From: Methanobrevibacter sp.
Lineage (GTDB): Archaea; Methanobacteriota; Methanobacteria; Methanobacteriales; Methanobacteriaceae
DNA length: 64,000 nt
Direction of reading: 5' to 3'
NCBI GenBank assembly: GCA_017407115.1
Contig: JAFQXD010000060.1
Coordinates: forward strand, 1-64,000
The notes below the pieces were generated by a model that did no database searches, was not told the origin of the DNA, and saw only the letters and a list, made by a program, of their open reading frames with translations. The first letter of the stretch is position 1; every line of letters starts with the position of its first letter. Below are positions 39,101-45,800 of the stretch, piece after piece. Position numbers and translations under genes: made by a program.

Positions 39101-40704
39101 CTACTGGTGTGGTATTGGTTGATGTTGGCGGTAATAAGTTCTATGCTGATATTTCCAACGGTAAGGCTGTTGTTGATGTGGTTGGTTTAGCTGCTGGTAA
39201 TTACACTGCTAAAGTTACCTACCAAGGTGATGACAAGTTTGAGGCTAACGGCACTGATGTTGCAATTAAGGTTGTTGCTATTCCTGAACCTGTAGCTCCT
39301 GCTGTCAATGTTACTGTTCCTGAAGTTAATGTTGGTGAAGATGCTATTGTTGATGTTGCTTTACCTGCTGATGCTACCGGTAATGTTGTTGTATTGGTTG
39401 ATGGTAAAGAAGTTGGCGCTATGATTGTATCTGGTGGTAATGTAAGTATTCCTGTTGGTGATTTGGCTGCTGGAGATCATGTTGTTGAAGTCAGATACTC
39501 TGGTGATGACAAATATGCTCCTGTAAGTGAATCTAAGGATGTTACTGTTGATAAATTGACTACTAATGTGACTGCTGATCCAGTTGAGATTACTGAAGGC
39601 GAAACTGCTGTTGTTAGTGTTGTTGTTGATGCTAACGCTACCGGTAAAGTACTGGTTGATGTTGGCGGTAATAAGTTCTACGCTGATATTTCCAACGGTA
39701 AGGCTGTTGTTGATGTGGTTGGTTTAGCTGCTGGTAATTACACTGCTAAAGTCACCTACCAAGGTGATGACAAGTATGCTGAAGCAGAAGGTAGTGCTGC
39801 TATTAAAGTGAATGCTTTACCTGCTCCTAAAGTTGAAACCTCAATTGCTATTACTGAAGTTAACGGTAATAATATTACCGGTGTCTTAAAAGATGCTGAA
39901 GGTAAAGGAATTGCAAACGCTGAAGTTACCTACATGATTAATGGTACACCTGCATCTGTTGTAACTGCTGCAGACGGTACATTTGTCATTGAAGCACAAA
40001 CTGGTGTTCCAATAAGTATTGTTTATGATGGTGATAATAACACTGAATCATCCAACACTACAATTACTATTGAAGAACCTGCTCCTGTGCCTGTTGTAGT
40101 AACTCCAACTAAATTCGACTTTGAAAGTGTATTGTTCATTAAAGGTTATGCTGTTGATACTAAAGCTGGTGAAAAAGGTATTGAATTTATCACACATCTT
40201 TTAGATGCGAATGGTAAACCATTATCCAATAAAACCGTACAGTTAGCTGTTAACAGTAAAGTATACAACCAAACTACCAATGAAACAGGTGGTGTACACT
40301 ACTTCTTGAACATGATGAAAGCTGGCAGATACACAATGACCTACATCTTCTTAGGTGACAGTGAATATGGTAGCTGTCTTGCAAGTGCTTGTGTTGATTT
40401 GGATAAAAAACCAATCACAATCAAAGCAAGTGCAAAATCATACAAAGTGAGTACCAAAACCAAAAAATACACTGTAACACTCAGTACTGTTGCTGGAGTT
40501 GATGGTAAAGTATATTTAAGTCCTAAAAAAGTAACACTCAAAGTCAACGGTAAAACCTACACTGGAAAAACCAATGACAAAGGACAAGTCACCTTCAACA
40601 TTAAAAACTTATCCAAAGCAGGTGTTTACACCGCTAAGATCAGTTACGCAGGTGACAGCACATACAATTCAGCAAGCAAGTCTGTAAAATTAACAGTTAA
40701 ATAG
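27133..40704 (+). CDS. Giant adhesin-like surface protein, nine beta-helix modules (4523 aa)
   Basis: ATG 27133 is preferred over ATG 27115. The first ATG overlaps the GGAG at 27117-27120, and the leader and MSLK/MSK start align with the 18067 gene. A signal peptide ends near TAFAEN. After an Ig-like domain, nine modules of 0.8-1.0 kb open near 27741, 28720, 29516, 30484, 31285, 32206, 33087, 34105 and 34974. Each has a (V/I)-(Y/F/L)-V start, a beta-helix, usually an N(Y/F)WG(T/S/D)N signature, and one Ig-like domain. About 4 kb of Ig-like repeats follow, including nearly identical 179-residue units (38479-39775), and then the shared cassette. It is secreted; ligand unknown. Cell-wall attachment through the basic C terminus is inferred. 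The terminator hairpin and 80 bases separate it from thiL. Confidence 0.9.
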   Translation: MSLKLDKHVLLVLAVLMMLVLIPTAFAENVNETSTVGVDSPSAVDSVSAPVVESVSQSAAADNVTSSSDSDVLSSGEDYITVPSPKTVTDYKIGDSVNVVVTPTIDDWCKDDIEQYLDDVFVYIDDDINGRIVIPGVSTTSAFNFNLNTLTADQLSVGTHTLKFGVWYDSLENWGYSTDLQSMSVTVVDSQSGSGTEPEPVDNAIYVDSNSGGTGGNGSKNNPYHSISTALSKASSGDEIKFLSGTYNINSYITISKNIIFTAVGEVNFTSNSNYMFTQYAASSWSVADPYIITFNGINFVNSYGGSTSGVVYYTQNAAVSTLNFNNCNFTQNSGKFLIYSSCNLNIKGCNFIGNTMSGSGTSGGSLIMNYNSGSSVIDISYSNFINNDLQNPNIIRDYSNNPTVKFNYNFVGTNTKLTNTEICNNARITNGDYTILTYVAPGEVTVGDDADLTVKFTDNNGNDLTDKMANLTVTLAPSVLNTNPITVKVSNNVGTGAYDAIAEGTESVDIKVNDVTVTSFTFEVEPITEGTVFVDASAATSGNGTKNSPYKTIAEAITNLGSNTTISVKAGNYELNDVALNKDVSIIGKGDVVITTTSKHLTIGNNNVNLTNLKFTGATSTSIVSAGDLKITKCTFEDNAGVNVIQTTGKADIDYSAFIGNEVTGSIVNATSGDVSNNFWGTNDDPELTGVTYTNWAILSLVVPDEIYTGGEYTVLAKFTDNNNGDLGDTIPTVEATFAASLGSVNPSTVSISENSGTTTYSVDSTGDAKINVSVASVKLAEKEFPVLDDDTSRVYVDATRGVDASGRGSKAKPYKTIQYAYTNLGSLSEIAIADGVYEFSGTSSYSISKDVKLVATGDNVILKGSGSSAILGPSANNNIELIGLTFVNGGGSNGIISGSSSTYSTGSLKLINCTFANTTASYNIVKVYVPTEITGCTFINNKVTSYYSSGGWRGFLSFNGGDSTVNYNIFINNDIVNANQYMIERASGSVNIDNNYWGDNTGLDSSRYSPSGVTYNNYLIMGVVEVVGDVYVGLPTELTVEFNSNNGSALSDSLVNKHITFSADYGAASPSTASIDNNKITASYTASAEGSEKVVAYIDGVKLAEWAFNTIKLPEGTVLVDINSGVDESDAGTALKPFKTLKYALDHLGTNTAVMVKAGEYTLTDYELDKDVSIIGIGDVIITSTGDKHLDISGADVSLTNLVFKGAEEASIYSDSDLTITKCVFTENEGQHVIDTIGSVSISYTIFTNNDVDSDIVSAHDGTVNNNFWGDNNDPGIGFTYSNWVIINATIPSMVDGSLPAETNHDVNVEFTSNDGTALAESMHDFDVTLGAGIGTVTQTVTISDNIGVGIYISDVEGEDQVTVSIDSVLQTISFNVTERESGRIYVNQETGNDADAEIENKNKPFKTLSAALAANTGGYEIIVYDGTYIGYYQITKDVNITGRGNVILDVNGYYLNGYVSNRPNIVLTNLVITNQSRQTMFQYVKDLTIINCTVENCLGGSSLIESTGSVKIINSSFANIKYSSGTAVITYSDKIEIDNSVFNNVTYSSSYIFNGRDATIGTNFWGSNNPTKIVSTAYSDVISNWAMAVVSIDSDLIRAGQTANITVEFKYTEDGENYTELNNTLPKATFALSSLLLNTFEPSEVTLIDNVGKVTYNALTYGHEVINVTGGENLLGFLEFDVEEGANESVIFVDAVNGNDTTGTGAVDNPYQSLEKALADLSATKTTISLKGGEYEVSDYTINSDALIRYSKQTTVIKANNLTVNANVVFDHLIFDNGDAIKLLENSNLTIVNSTFTNNKGVVSSKGNLVIIESKFINNTAGENDAIISSDAGTVNIKYSEFVANGDGQIVSGIAGDVNDNYWGSNTQPNIASAIKPTSWVALVIKLSEESINASEVQTLSFDFKNTTDGENFTDLGVVMPALDITIGTEIGSIDPAEITVEDNTASATYTATAAGDETISFAAEGTTFDSLEFNVGTSVEGMIFVSKEGSDSNDGSRLHPVLTLSKAIALVSNDRNKIIIYNGTYVSSDVYNIYSSGFSVTGVGEVILTRTAPDYYDYNAGNLFSISSSSYTSKTYTFENIIFANVDATTAYTKNKGSVFSVYGESLQGAPYLNIINCTFVNNTARNGVIYTGTSYGYAHVNVINSQFIDNTATNDYLIYVMRGDLNITYSELIGNTYNNYVVYTSSEQYVSVDINDNYWGTNDGPTLNPSYPNQIPTEWVILDITSDNDDLAVGDNATLSFEFKLTDGENITALDVMMPTLTFDLGAAIGEVDNTITIENNVASAAYNATTQGIEIISVKHGAETLATFDFYVDESPIGKIYVDAVNGNDTNDGSRKAPYATLAKAIEENALKGGNWTIVVRKGNYELSNAEIKENITIKADDYVVINANGGNALTIEDNANVTLINVDIVNATDAIVTAENTTLAIINSTFENSNGVIVSNGTTTVLGSLFENNKGTVIKANAGSMDIAYSEFISNTGALIESAIVTTANANFWATNDKPEIENVTIDNWIIVNVTFAEAPNIFIDVDYDIEFTLSLNDGTPLADSIKILEFGIETDLGTVDSNVTILDIPVTANYNTADEGNGVINVTIAGDVFKAIEISAREDETGKIFVSVDGNDTTGNGSKAAPYATITKALTQVTATNKNIIVLEGVYETTSYYNINKNVNIIGRGNVVLTGESNYLFYMSTYNGDTLNLTGLTIRNFKSTSKLIYVSGSYSKSDKLIIDNCTIENNTGGSLVYIYYADAIITNSNIVNNNIGTNYLFEGSTSSSSYYNYGKYTINYCNIINNTNNYYAVYGLGEVNYNFWGTNDYSKLPGVYYYVTRASDKFVVIAPSIDGTVYLGDEYAVNLGFKLSGGADLDQAMPDLTVDLTTVLGETTPATVTISNNTAIVTYTATKVGDETIDVNVAGKKVTSLEFTVENPLSIAFEKFNEGENVTITINAANNMSAAGLVTVDGTDYPIELINGTGSIIVRNLLPNEYLINATVGICEVSDTLTINLRELDFAFDIADDIKIGDEVVIKVIPSLNTLESDIKVYVDGTLYVATKADNYTVTIADGLSAGEHGVVAVFFGDAYHGSADNSTTFAVDKLDPTITIDDIDPIKANETATVVINAGDATGNLTIKVNNGDEFTVFINNGKATFDIADAVVGTNNITATYNGDEKYNNKQLDVKQFTVEKVSDYDILVEVVGSDVVITLPADATGVVNVTINGKSEEIPINEGKATKSIADLTPGDHDINITYDGNEIYAENGKNTTFNVAKYNSTTLVYVEAGDFNSKVNVTVTVTDGAKGNVTIYVNGKAQTPKALEGNTAVFELSLDVGDYEVYAEYEGDNNFTDSVSDVQAFNVGKATPQVNVIVYEEYNVDDYVFVTVKLPETASGLVTIEVGDIKLFDNLNDEGIVEFDIGTLPAGNYTIVATYLGDDKYSNSTNDTVGFSVSKLDTQMSVVNRVYSDGSISVSIDFDDYVTGVVALFDGDTELYSSYLDYDDYAYLYAYDLEKGNYTFKVVFTSDKYNTLEESISFVVDFGYMYVENDNYVKIGENITVLVELPSDANGTVSIKIGNYSAEFNATEELRVVLPASEIGDLDLEVFYSGDEKYINRTYTDSIEVYKPSYELTYNSTIGADDKAVITLTFADNTTVGNFTTTINNVTYKAPAIDGVATLVISNLSIGENELDLYFITEDDEYYYWALITVEKANVTPEIEIIGNNSALSVELPEDATGNVTFYVDGKEYPISLENGTATLILPEMSSGNHTIVTSYSGDDRHNPIIIVGSIEVTKLTTNVTADPVEISEGETAVVTVVVDANATGVVLVDVGGNKFYADVDGGKAIVDVVGLAAGNYTAKVTYQGDDKFEANGTDVAIKVVAIPEPVAPAVNVTVPEVNVGEDASVDVALPADATGNVVVLVDGKEAGAMIVSGGNVSIPVGDLAAGDHVVEVRYSGDDKYAPVSESKDVTVDKLTTNVTADPVEITEGETAVVTVVVDANATGVVLVDVGGNKFYADISNGKAVVDVVGLAAGNYTAKVTYQGDDKFEANGTDVAIKVVAIPEPVAPAVNVTVPEVNVGEDAIVDVALPADATGNVVVLVDGKEVGAMIVSGGNVSIPVGDLAAGDHVVEVRYSGDDKYAPVSESKDVTVDKLTTNVTADPVEITEGETAVVSVVVDANATGKVLVDVGGNKFYADISNGKAVVDVVGLAAGNYTAKVTYQGDDKYAEAEGSAAIKVNALPAPKVETSIAITEVNGNNITGVLKDAEGKGIANAEVTYMINGTPASVVTAADGTFVIEAQTGVPISIVYDGDNNTESSNTTITIEEPAPVPVVVTPTKFDFESVLFIKGYAVDTKAGEKGIEFITHLLDANGKPLSNKTVQLAVNSKVYNQTTNETGGVHYFLNMMKAGRYTMTYIFLGDSEYGSCLASACVDLDKKPITIKASAKSYKVSTKTKKYTVTLSTVAGVDGKVYLSPKKVTLKVNGKTYTGKTNDKGQVTFNIKNLSKAGVYTAKISYAGDSTYNSASKSVKLTVK
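38479..39775 (+). repeat. Near-exact 537-bp tandem repeats (two full copies and a partial third)
   Basis: Units begin at 38479, 39016 and 39553 with AAATTGACTACTAATGTGAC, exactly 537 bp (179 residues) apart. The third copy diverges after about 39775. Each unit encodes two Ig-like domains starting KLTTNVTADPVEI and PAVNVTVPEVNVGEDA. Only scattered substitutions separate the copies, which indicates recent duplication or gene conversion. Confidence 0.95.
40114..40704 (+). repeat. Shared C-terminal cassette, copy 4
   Basis: 197 codons including stop, two shorter than the other copies because the GSSADGK loop is reduced to GVDGK. The Ig-like end is more divergent (KVYLSPKKVTLKVNGKTYTG) while the first two thirds match closely. 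Confidence 0.92.
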
Positions 40705-40739
40705 TGAGATTAATTTCTCACTAACTTTTTCTTTTTTTT
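40703..40739 (+). terminator. Hairpin terminator overlapping stop codon
   Basis: AGTGAGA (40703-40709) pairs with TCTCACT (40716-40722) over a 6-nt loop, then a T-rich run. It matches the hairpins at 3936 and 11575. Confidence 0.7.
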
Positions 40740-40784
40740 AAAATTTCTTAAAATTTATTAATTCTTAAATAAATACTAATATTC

Positions 40785-41711
40785 ATGACCTTAAAAGTCT
40801 CTGATATTGGTGAGAAGGAATTAGTTAAATACATAATTGCTAATTCAAATGATATTGTTCCTGATGATACTGCTATAACCAAGTTAAATGATTCTAATCT
40901 GATTTCAACTTGTGACATGCTGATTCAATCCAGGCATTTTCCAGAAAATATGTCTTATTTTGAAATGGGTTTCAAATCTGTTACGGTTAATGTAAGCGAT
41001 CTTGCGGCAATGGGTGCAGAACCGTTGGGATTTCTACTTTCTATTGCAATTCCTAAAGATTTACCATTAGATGCTTTTAAAAAAATCATTGAAGGCGTTT
41101 TGGATGCATGTAACTTTTATTCGATTCCGTTGATTGGAGGAGACATGAACGAGGCATCAGAAATTATAATTTCAGGAACGGCCTTGGGATTATGTGATGA
41201 TCCATTAATGAAAAACACATACTCATTGGATGATTTAATTTTAATTACAGGAGACATTGGCCATGCAGCGCTAGGCTTTAATATGGATTCACCAGATAAT
41301 ATTTATGTAAATAAAGCCTTAAAACCAATAGCAAGACTTAATGAAGGCATATTGATAAAAAAAGCGGGAGCATCATCTGCAACCGATATTACAGACGGCC
41401 TTGCAAGTGAACTATACGAAATTAAAAAAGATGGCTTCGGGTTCATGATTTATGAGGAAATGCTTGGTATTTCTGATGAATATAAAAATATTTCTGATAA
41501 TCTCAATCTGGATTATCTTGATTTGATTTTACATGTCGGTGAAGACTTTGAACTGCTTTTTACAATTAGTGAAGATAATCTGGAGAATTTGGATATTGAT
41601 TATAAGATAATTGGAAAAGTAACCTCTTCAGATAAAGTTGAAATCACTTTTGAGAATGGTTTTTCTCAAGAAATTAAAAATAAGGGTTATGAGCATTATG
41701 TTAGTGAATAA
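40785..41711 (+). CDS. thiL: Thiamine-monophosphate kinase ThiL
   Basis: ThiL phosphorylates thiamine monophosphate to thiamine diphosphate with ATP in the cytoplasm. The 308-aa length fits the AIR-synthase-related family. Visible motifs: Asp27-Asp28 in VPDDTA (metal/ATP site), Asp44 in STCDMLIQ, NVSDLAAMGAEP, GGDMNEA, DITDGLASEL and GEDFELLF near the C terminus. No Shine-Dalgarno sequence precedes the ATG; a TTAAAATTTATTA stretch about 28 nt upstream could be a TATA box, so a leaderless mRNA is possible. The downstream gene overlaps it by 14 bases, indicating an operon. Its position inside the adhesin island looks accidental. Confidence 0.9.
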   Translation: MTLKVSDIGEKELVKYIIANSNDIVPDDTAITKLNDSNLISTCDMLIQSRHFPENMSYFEMGFKSVTVNVSDLAAMGAEPLGFLLSIAIPKDLPLDAFKKIIEGVLDACNFYSIPLIGGDMNEASEIIISGTALGLCDDPLMKNTYSLDDLILITGDIGHAALGFNMDSPDNIYVNKALKPIARLNEGILIKKAGASSATDITDGLASELYEIKKDGFGFMIYEEMLGISDEYKNISDNLNLDYLDLILHVGEDFELLFTISEDNLENLDIDYKIIGKVTSSDKVEITFENGFSQEIKNKGYEHYVSE

Positions 41712-42570
41712 CAATCTTTACAAAAAAAGCTCCAAATCACAAAAAGTCAGATGTGAAATCTGTGCCAATTACTGCAAAATAGCTGATGGCAAATATGGAA
41801 TTTGCAGGCAGCATAAAAACATTAATGGAGAATTGTTTGATGAATCATTTGGTGTTGTTTCATCATTAAGTCCAGACCCAATTGAAAAAAAGCCGCTTCA
41901 TCATTTCATGCCCGGCACATTTACATATTCGATCGGCGGTTTTGGATGCAATATGACATGTTTGCATTGTCAGAACTATACTATTTCACAGGAATATGAT
42001 AAAAAATCACGTTCAATTAAAATAAGCCCAGAAACAATTGTGGAAAATGCAATCAGATATGGTTGCAAGTCAATTGCTTGGACCTACAATGAACCTACAA
42101 TACACTTGCCTTTTAATAGGATTACTTCTTTGCTTGCTCGCAAAAATAATCTGAAGGTAATTTATGTAAGCAACGGATATTTCTCACAAAAATCCATTGA
42201 AGAGGTTTTAAGTTTTGTAGATGCATTCAACATAGATTTGAAATCAATGTCTCAGGATTTTTACAAAAAGGTATGTGGTGCGGATTTGGATATTGTGTTA
42301 GATAACCTCAAAAGAATTCACAACGAGGGTAAACACTTGGAAATTACAAACTTAATTTTAAATGATTATAATGATTCCATTGATGAAATTACTCAATTAT
42401 GTGATTTTGTAGCTCAGGAATTGTCAACTGATGTTCCACTTCACTTTTCAAGAGCTTTTCCATACTATAAGATGAAGGATATTTCACCGACAAATCCTGA
42501 AATTCTCTTTAAGGCAAGAGAAATAGCATCTCAAAAAGGAATAAAAAATATACATTTGGGAAATATTTAA
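41698..42570 (+). CDS. amrS: AmmeMemoRadiSam system radical SAM enzyme
   Basis: Radical SAM protein of the AMMECR1/Memo/RadiSAM set, whose substrate is not established. CX3CX2C (GCNMTCLHCQN) binds the 4Fe-4S cluster, and an N-terminal Cys motif (CEICANYC, then GICRQH) is typical of this family. I chose ATG 41698 over the longer frame from 41638 because it gives a normal short N terminus before the Cys motif, has GGG about 11 bases upstream, and overlaps thiL by only 14 bases. ATG 41689 is a second option. The other two members of the AMMECR1/Memo set are not in this window. It is probably co-transcribed with thiL. Confidence 0.87.
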   Translation: MLVNNNLYKKSSKSQKVRCEICANYCKIADGKYGICRQHKNINGELFDESFGVVSSLSPDPIEKKPLHHFMPGTFTYSIGGFGCNMTCLHCQNYTISQEYDKKSRSIKISPETIVENAIRYGCKSIAWTYNEPTIHLPFNRITSLLARKNNLKVIYVSNGYFSQKSIEEVLSFVDAFNIDLKSMSQDFYKKVCGADLDIVLDNLKRIHNEGKHLEITNLILNDYNDSIDEITQLCDFVAQELSTDVPLHFSRAFPYYKMKDISPTNPEILFKAREIASQKGIKNIHLGNI

Positions 42571-42691
42571 TCGCAATTAATTTTTAATTAATATTTATTC
42601 TGATTGTATGGCGATTATTTTTAGTATTAACTATTTTAACTAATCTTATTTTCATTAATAATTTTTTAATCCTTTTAATGTTGTTTCATGC
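42571..42691. other. Intergenic region
   Basis: AT-rich; no ORF, RNA gene or strong terminator was seen. Confidence 0.5.
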
Positions 42692-42729
42692 CAATATATT
42701 TGGATTTAAAATTTATCGTTGTGAATAAT
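42692..42729 (+). promoter_or_regulatory. Putative TATA box and shared leader element of the 1261-aa adhesin gene
   Basis: CCAATATATTTGG (42692-42704) is followed about 20 nt later by ATCGTTGTGAATAATA (42715-42730), a variant of the element seen upstream of the other adhesin genes. A second TATA-like ATTTATATAGG (42729-42740) lies just after it, so the actual start could be further downstream. Confidence 0.45.
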
Positions 42730-42843
42730 ATTTATATAGGTTAAAAATTAATATATTATGCTATACATTATAATTTTACTTTTCTTGATAATGTATTGAT
42801 TATTATTTTATTATCAAATTAATGTGTTTAATGGAGATTATTT

Positions 42844-45800
42844 ATGAAGATGTGTTTTAATAAAATACTTCCCTTCTTAATCTTATTATTATTGGTTTTT
42901 ATAATGCCTACTACATTTGCTCAAGATGTAGACAACTCAACTGACATTGCTTTAGAAAATACAGTTGATGATTATGTTGGCATTGATATAGAATCGAATA
43001 ATGAAAATGGCGCAGAAAGCAATGAAGGTTTATCTGCAGCCTCAGATGCAATTTATGTTTCAACAGAAGGGGATGACAAAAATAGCGGTAGTGAATCCGC
43101 ACCATTTGCAACAATTTACAGAGCGGTAAATGTGGCATTGGATTCCGGAATAACAAATATTTATATTTTAGAAGGTACCTATAAAGAAAATTCAATTCCT
43201 ATTGAAACTTCCGTAAATATAATAGGTATAGGAAATGTAGTCATTGATGCAGAACGAACAGATAGAATCTTTAAAATTGATGGGGAATATGAAGTAGAAC
43301 TTTCAAATTTGACATTAATTAATGGTGTGGCACCAACTGATGGAGTAACATACGATATTCACGAAACTGTTTATTATGCAGGTGGAGGTGCAATATCCAT
43401 CAAAACAGCTTATGTAAAAATGAATTACATGACATTCATTAACAACTCTGCTGAGGAGTTCGGCGGGGCAATAAACGTAGAAGCTACAAACTGTGTGATT
43501 AGAAATTCAAAATTTGTATCTAATTACGCTGGTGTCTTTGGAGGTGCTGTTGATTTTGAAGAAAATAACGGAACTATTGAAAACTGTACATTTATAAATA
43601 ATGAAGCAGGTAATGGTGGTGCAGTAGGTTGTATTGCTTCAGCATGTACAATCACAGATTCTTATTTTGAAAATAACACTGCGGAAAATGGTGCAGCGGT
43701 ATTTATAGAAAATGGAGATTTAACAGGTGATGACAGCAACAGCCATCTAATTAAAAACAACAGATTCATCAGAAATTATGCAACCCAGCAAGGTGGAGCA
43801 ATTGAAGTTGAAAACCAGCAGATGAATCAGAATGCAGACTGGACTTTAATTGATTCAAATGAGTTCTTAGACAATTATGCCTATAACGGTGGTGCAATTT
43901 CAGCATACTATGGTGATGCAGGAATTAGAAACAACGTATTTGTTAACAATACAGCAGGATACGGTGGTGCAATAGCAAGTATAAGTACAACTGACAGCGC
44001 ATATATCATCATTGGTGGAATCTACTTAAATAATAATACAATAATCAACTGTCGTGCCGAAGAAAACGGAAATGCAATTTTCAACATGGGTTACTTTGGA
44101 AGCGTTGCAAATATTACATTCAACGGGGGAGAAACAGTATACAGCACAGATGGCAAAGCGGTTATTTTAAATGTAACTGTTTGTGATGATATGGGAAATC
44201 CGATTAGCGGATCTCCAATTGAATTCATTGTCGATGGAAAAGACACAATCAATCCGGCAACAGATTTATATGAGGGAGTAGGTAGTGTCCGCTATGTACC
44301 AAGAGAAAATGGAACATTCGTTGTTTCTGGAAAATTCTACAAAAAATTCAATCAAAACATCATTAACGTGATTACCAGCAATATCACAGTCGAAAATGCC
44401 ATTGCAGATTACTTTGGAACAGTTTATGTGTCCAATGAAGATGGTGATGACGACAATACTGGTGCTCAGAGCAGTCCTGTTAAAACATTTAACCAGGCTT
44501 ACGTATTGGCTACACGTGCAGGAGGTTCTTTTGACATCGTTGTGCTTGAAGGTACCTATTATGTTCCGGGATACACTGTAGCGAAATCATTAAATGTGAC
44601 AGGTATTGGAAATCCGGTTTTAGACGGTAAGAATCAGGGAACTTTATTCTCCCTTTATGGCGGACCTAATGATGAATTCCATTTCACAGGATTGACCTTT
44701 ACCAACGGAGTTGCTAGTCCAAGTAAATATGCAGGAATGAACGAAGGTGGAGCAATATTTTTCAAAGGCGGTAATTTATACCTTGAAAATGACACATTCT
44801 CATCAAACTCTGCAAGCGATTATGGTGGAGCGGTTCACATTAACAAAGGTATGACTGATTACGGTGAGTTTTACAAGGCTTTTGCATACATTAACAACTG
44901 TAAATTCATTAATAATGCAGTAAAATACTTCGGTGGTGCAATAAGTTTGTATGATAGTGATGTTTATGTCACCAATTGTTATTTTGAATCAAACCAAGCA
45001 GAGAAAAAAGGAGGAGCAATATCTCTTTTAAACGGTATGGCCAATTTAACAGTTATCAACTCTACATTCATAAAAAATTCCGCTAAGGATAATGGAGGCG
45101 CTTTGGAAATTGAAGCCTTAAACACTTACAATGTCAGATACTTTGCAGACATTTACAACTCCACATTCATTTCCAACAGTGCTAAATACGGTGGAGCTGT
45201 AATCGGTACTGATAACGTAATTTCAGGTTGTGTATTTAAGGACAACTCTGCTGATGTTTGGGGTGGAGCAGTATTGTACAACGACACTACAAGTATAATT
45301 ATCAACTCTATCTTTGAAAATAATGAAGCTGGTGAAGGAGCGTCCTATTATGGTTACTCAAATGTTATAAATGACAATTATTGGGGAGCTAACTTTAAAA
45401 ATAGTAATGAAATTACAAAAAGAATTGCAGTTATTAAAAATGACACAGAATCAAGGTCATGGATTAATCCTGTGGTTGTAAATGATACAAGTATTCATAC
45501 ATGGATCAATGTTGTAATTAGCGGCCCTGAAAGGGTTTTATCAGGCAATTATAACTTTACTGTTAAATTTGCATTGAACAACGGTGATGATTTGGATTCT
45601 TATGTTCCTGAATATGCTTTAAAAGTCACTAATTCAAAGTCATCAAATAAGATTAGTGCAAGTTCAATTTCAGTTTCAAATAATCCGACAGTTATAAATT
45701 ACATGGCTAATGATATTGGAAATGATAAAATTTCCGTTTTAAGAGGCAATACATTAGTAACTTCAGCAAATATTGTTGTCTATGCTAAAAAGGACACTTC

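Noticed and set aside
38479..39775. CRISPR-like array
   Set aside because: The repeats are 537 bp, contiguous, and in frame within a coding region; there are no spacers.
41638..41697. Longer amrS reading frame starting at 41638
   Set aside because: It would overlap thiL by 74 bases with no ribosome binding site and adds a non-family basic N terminus.
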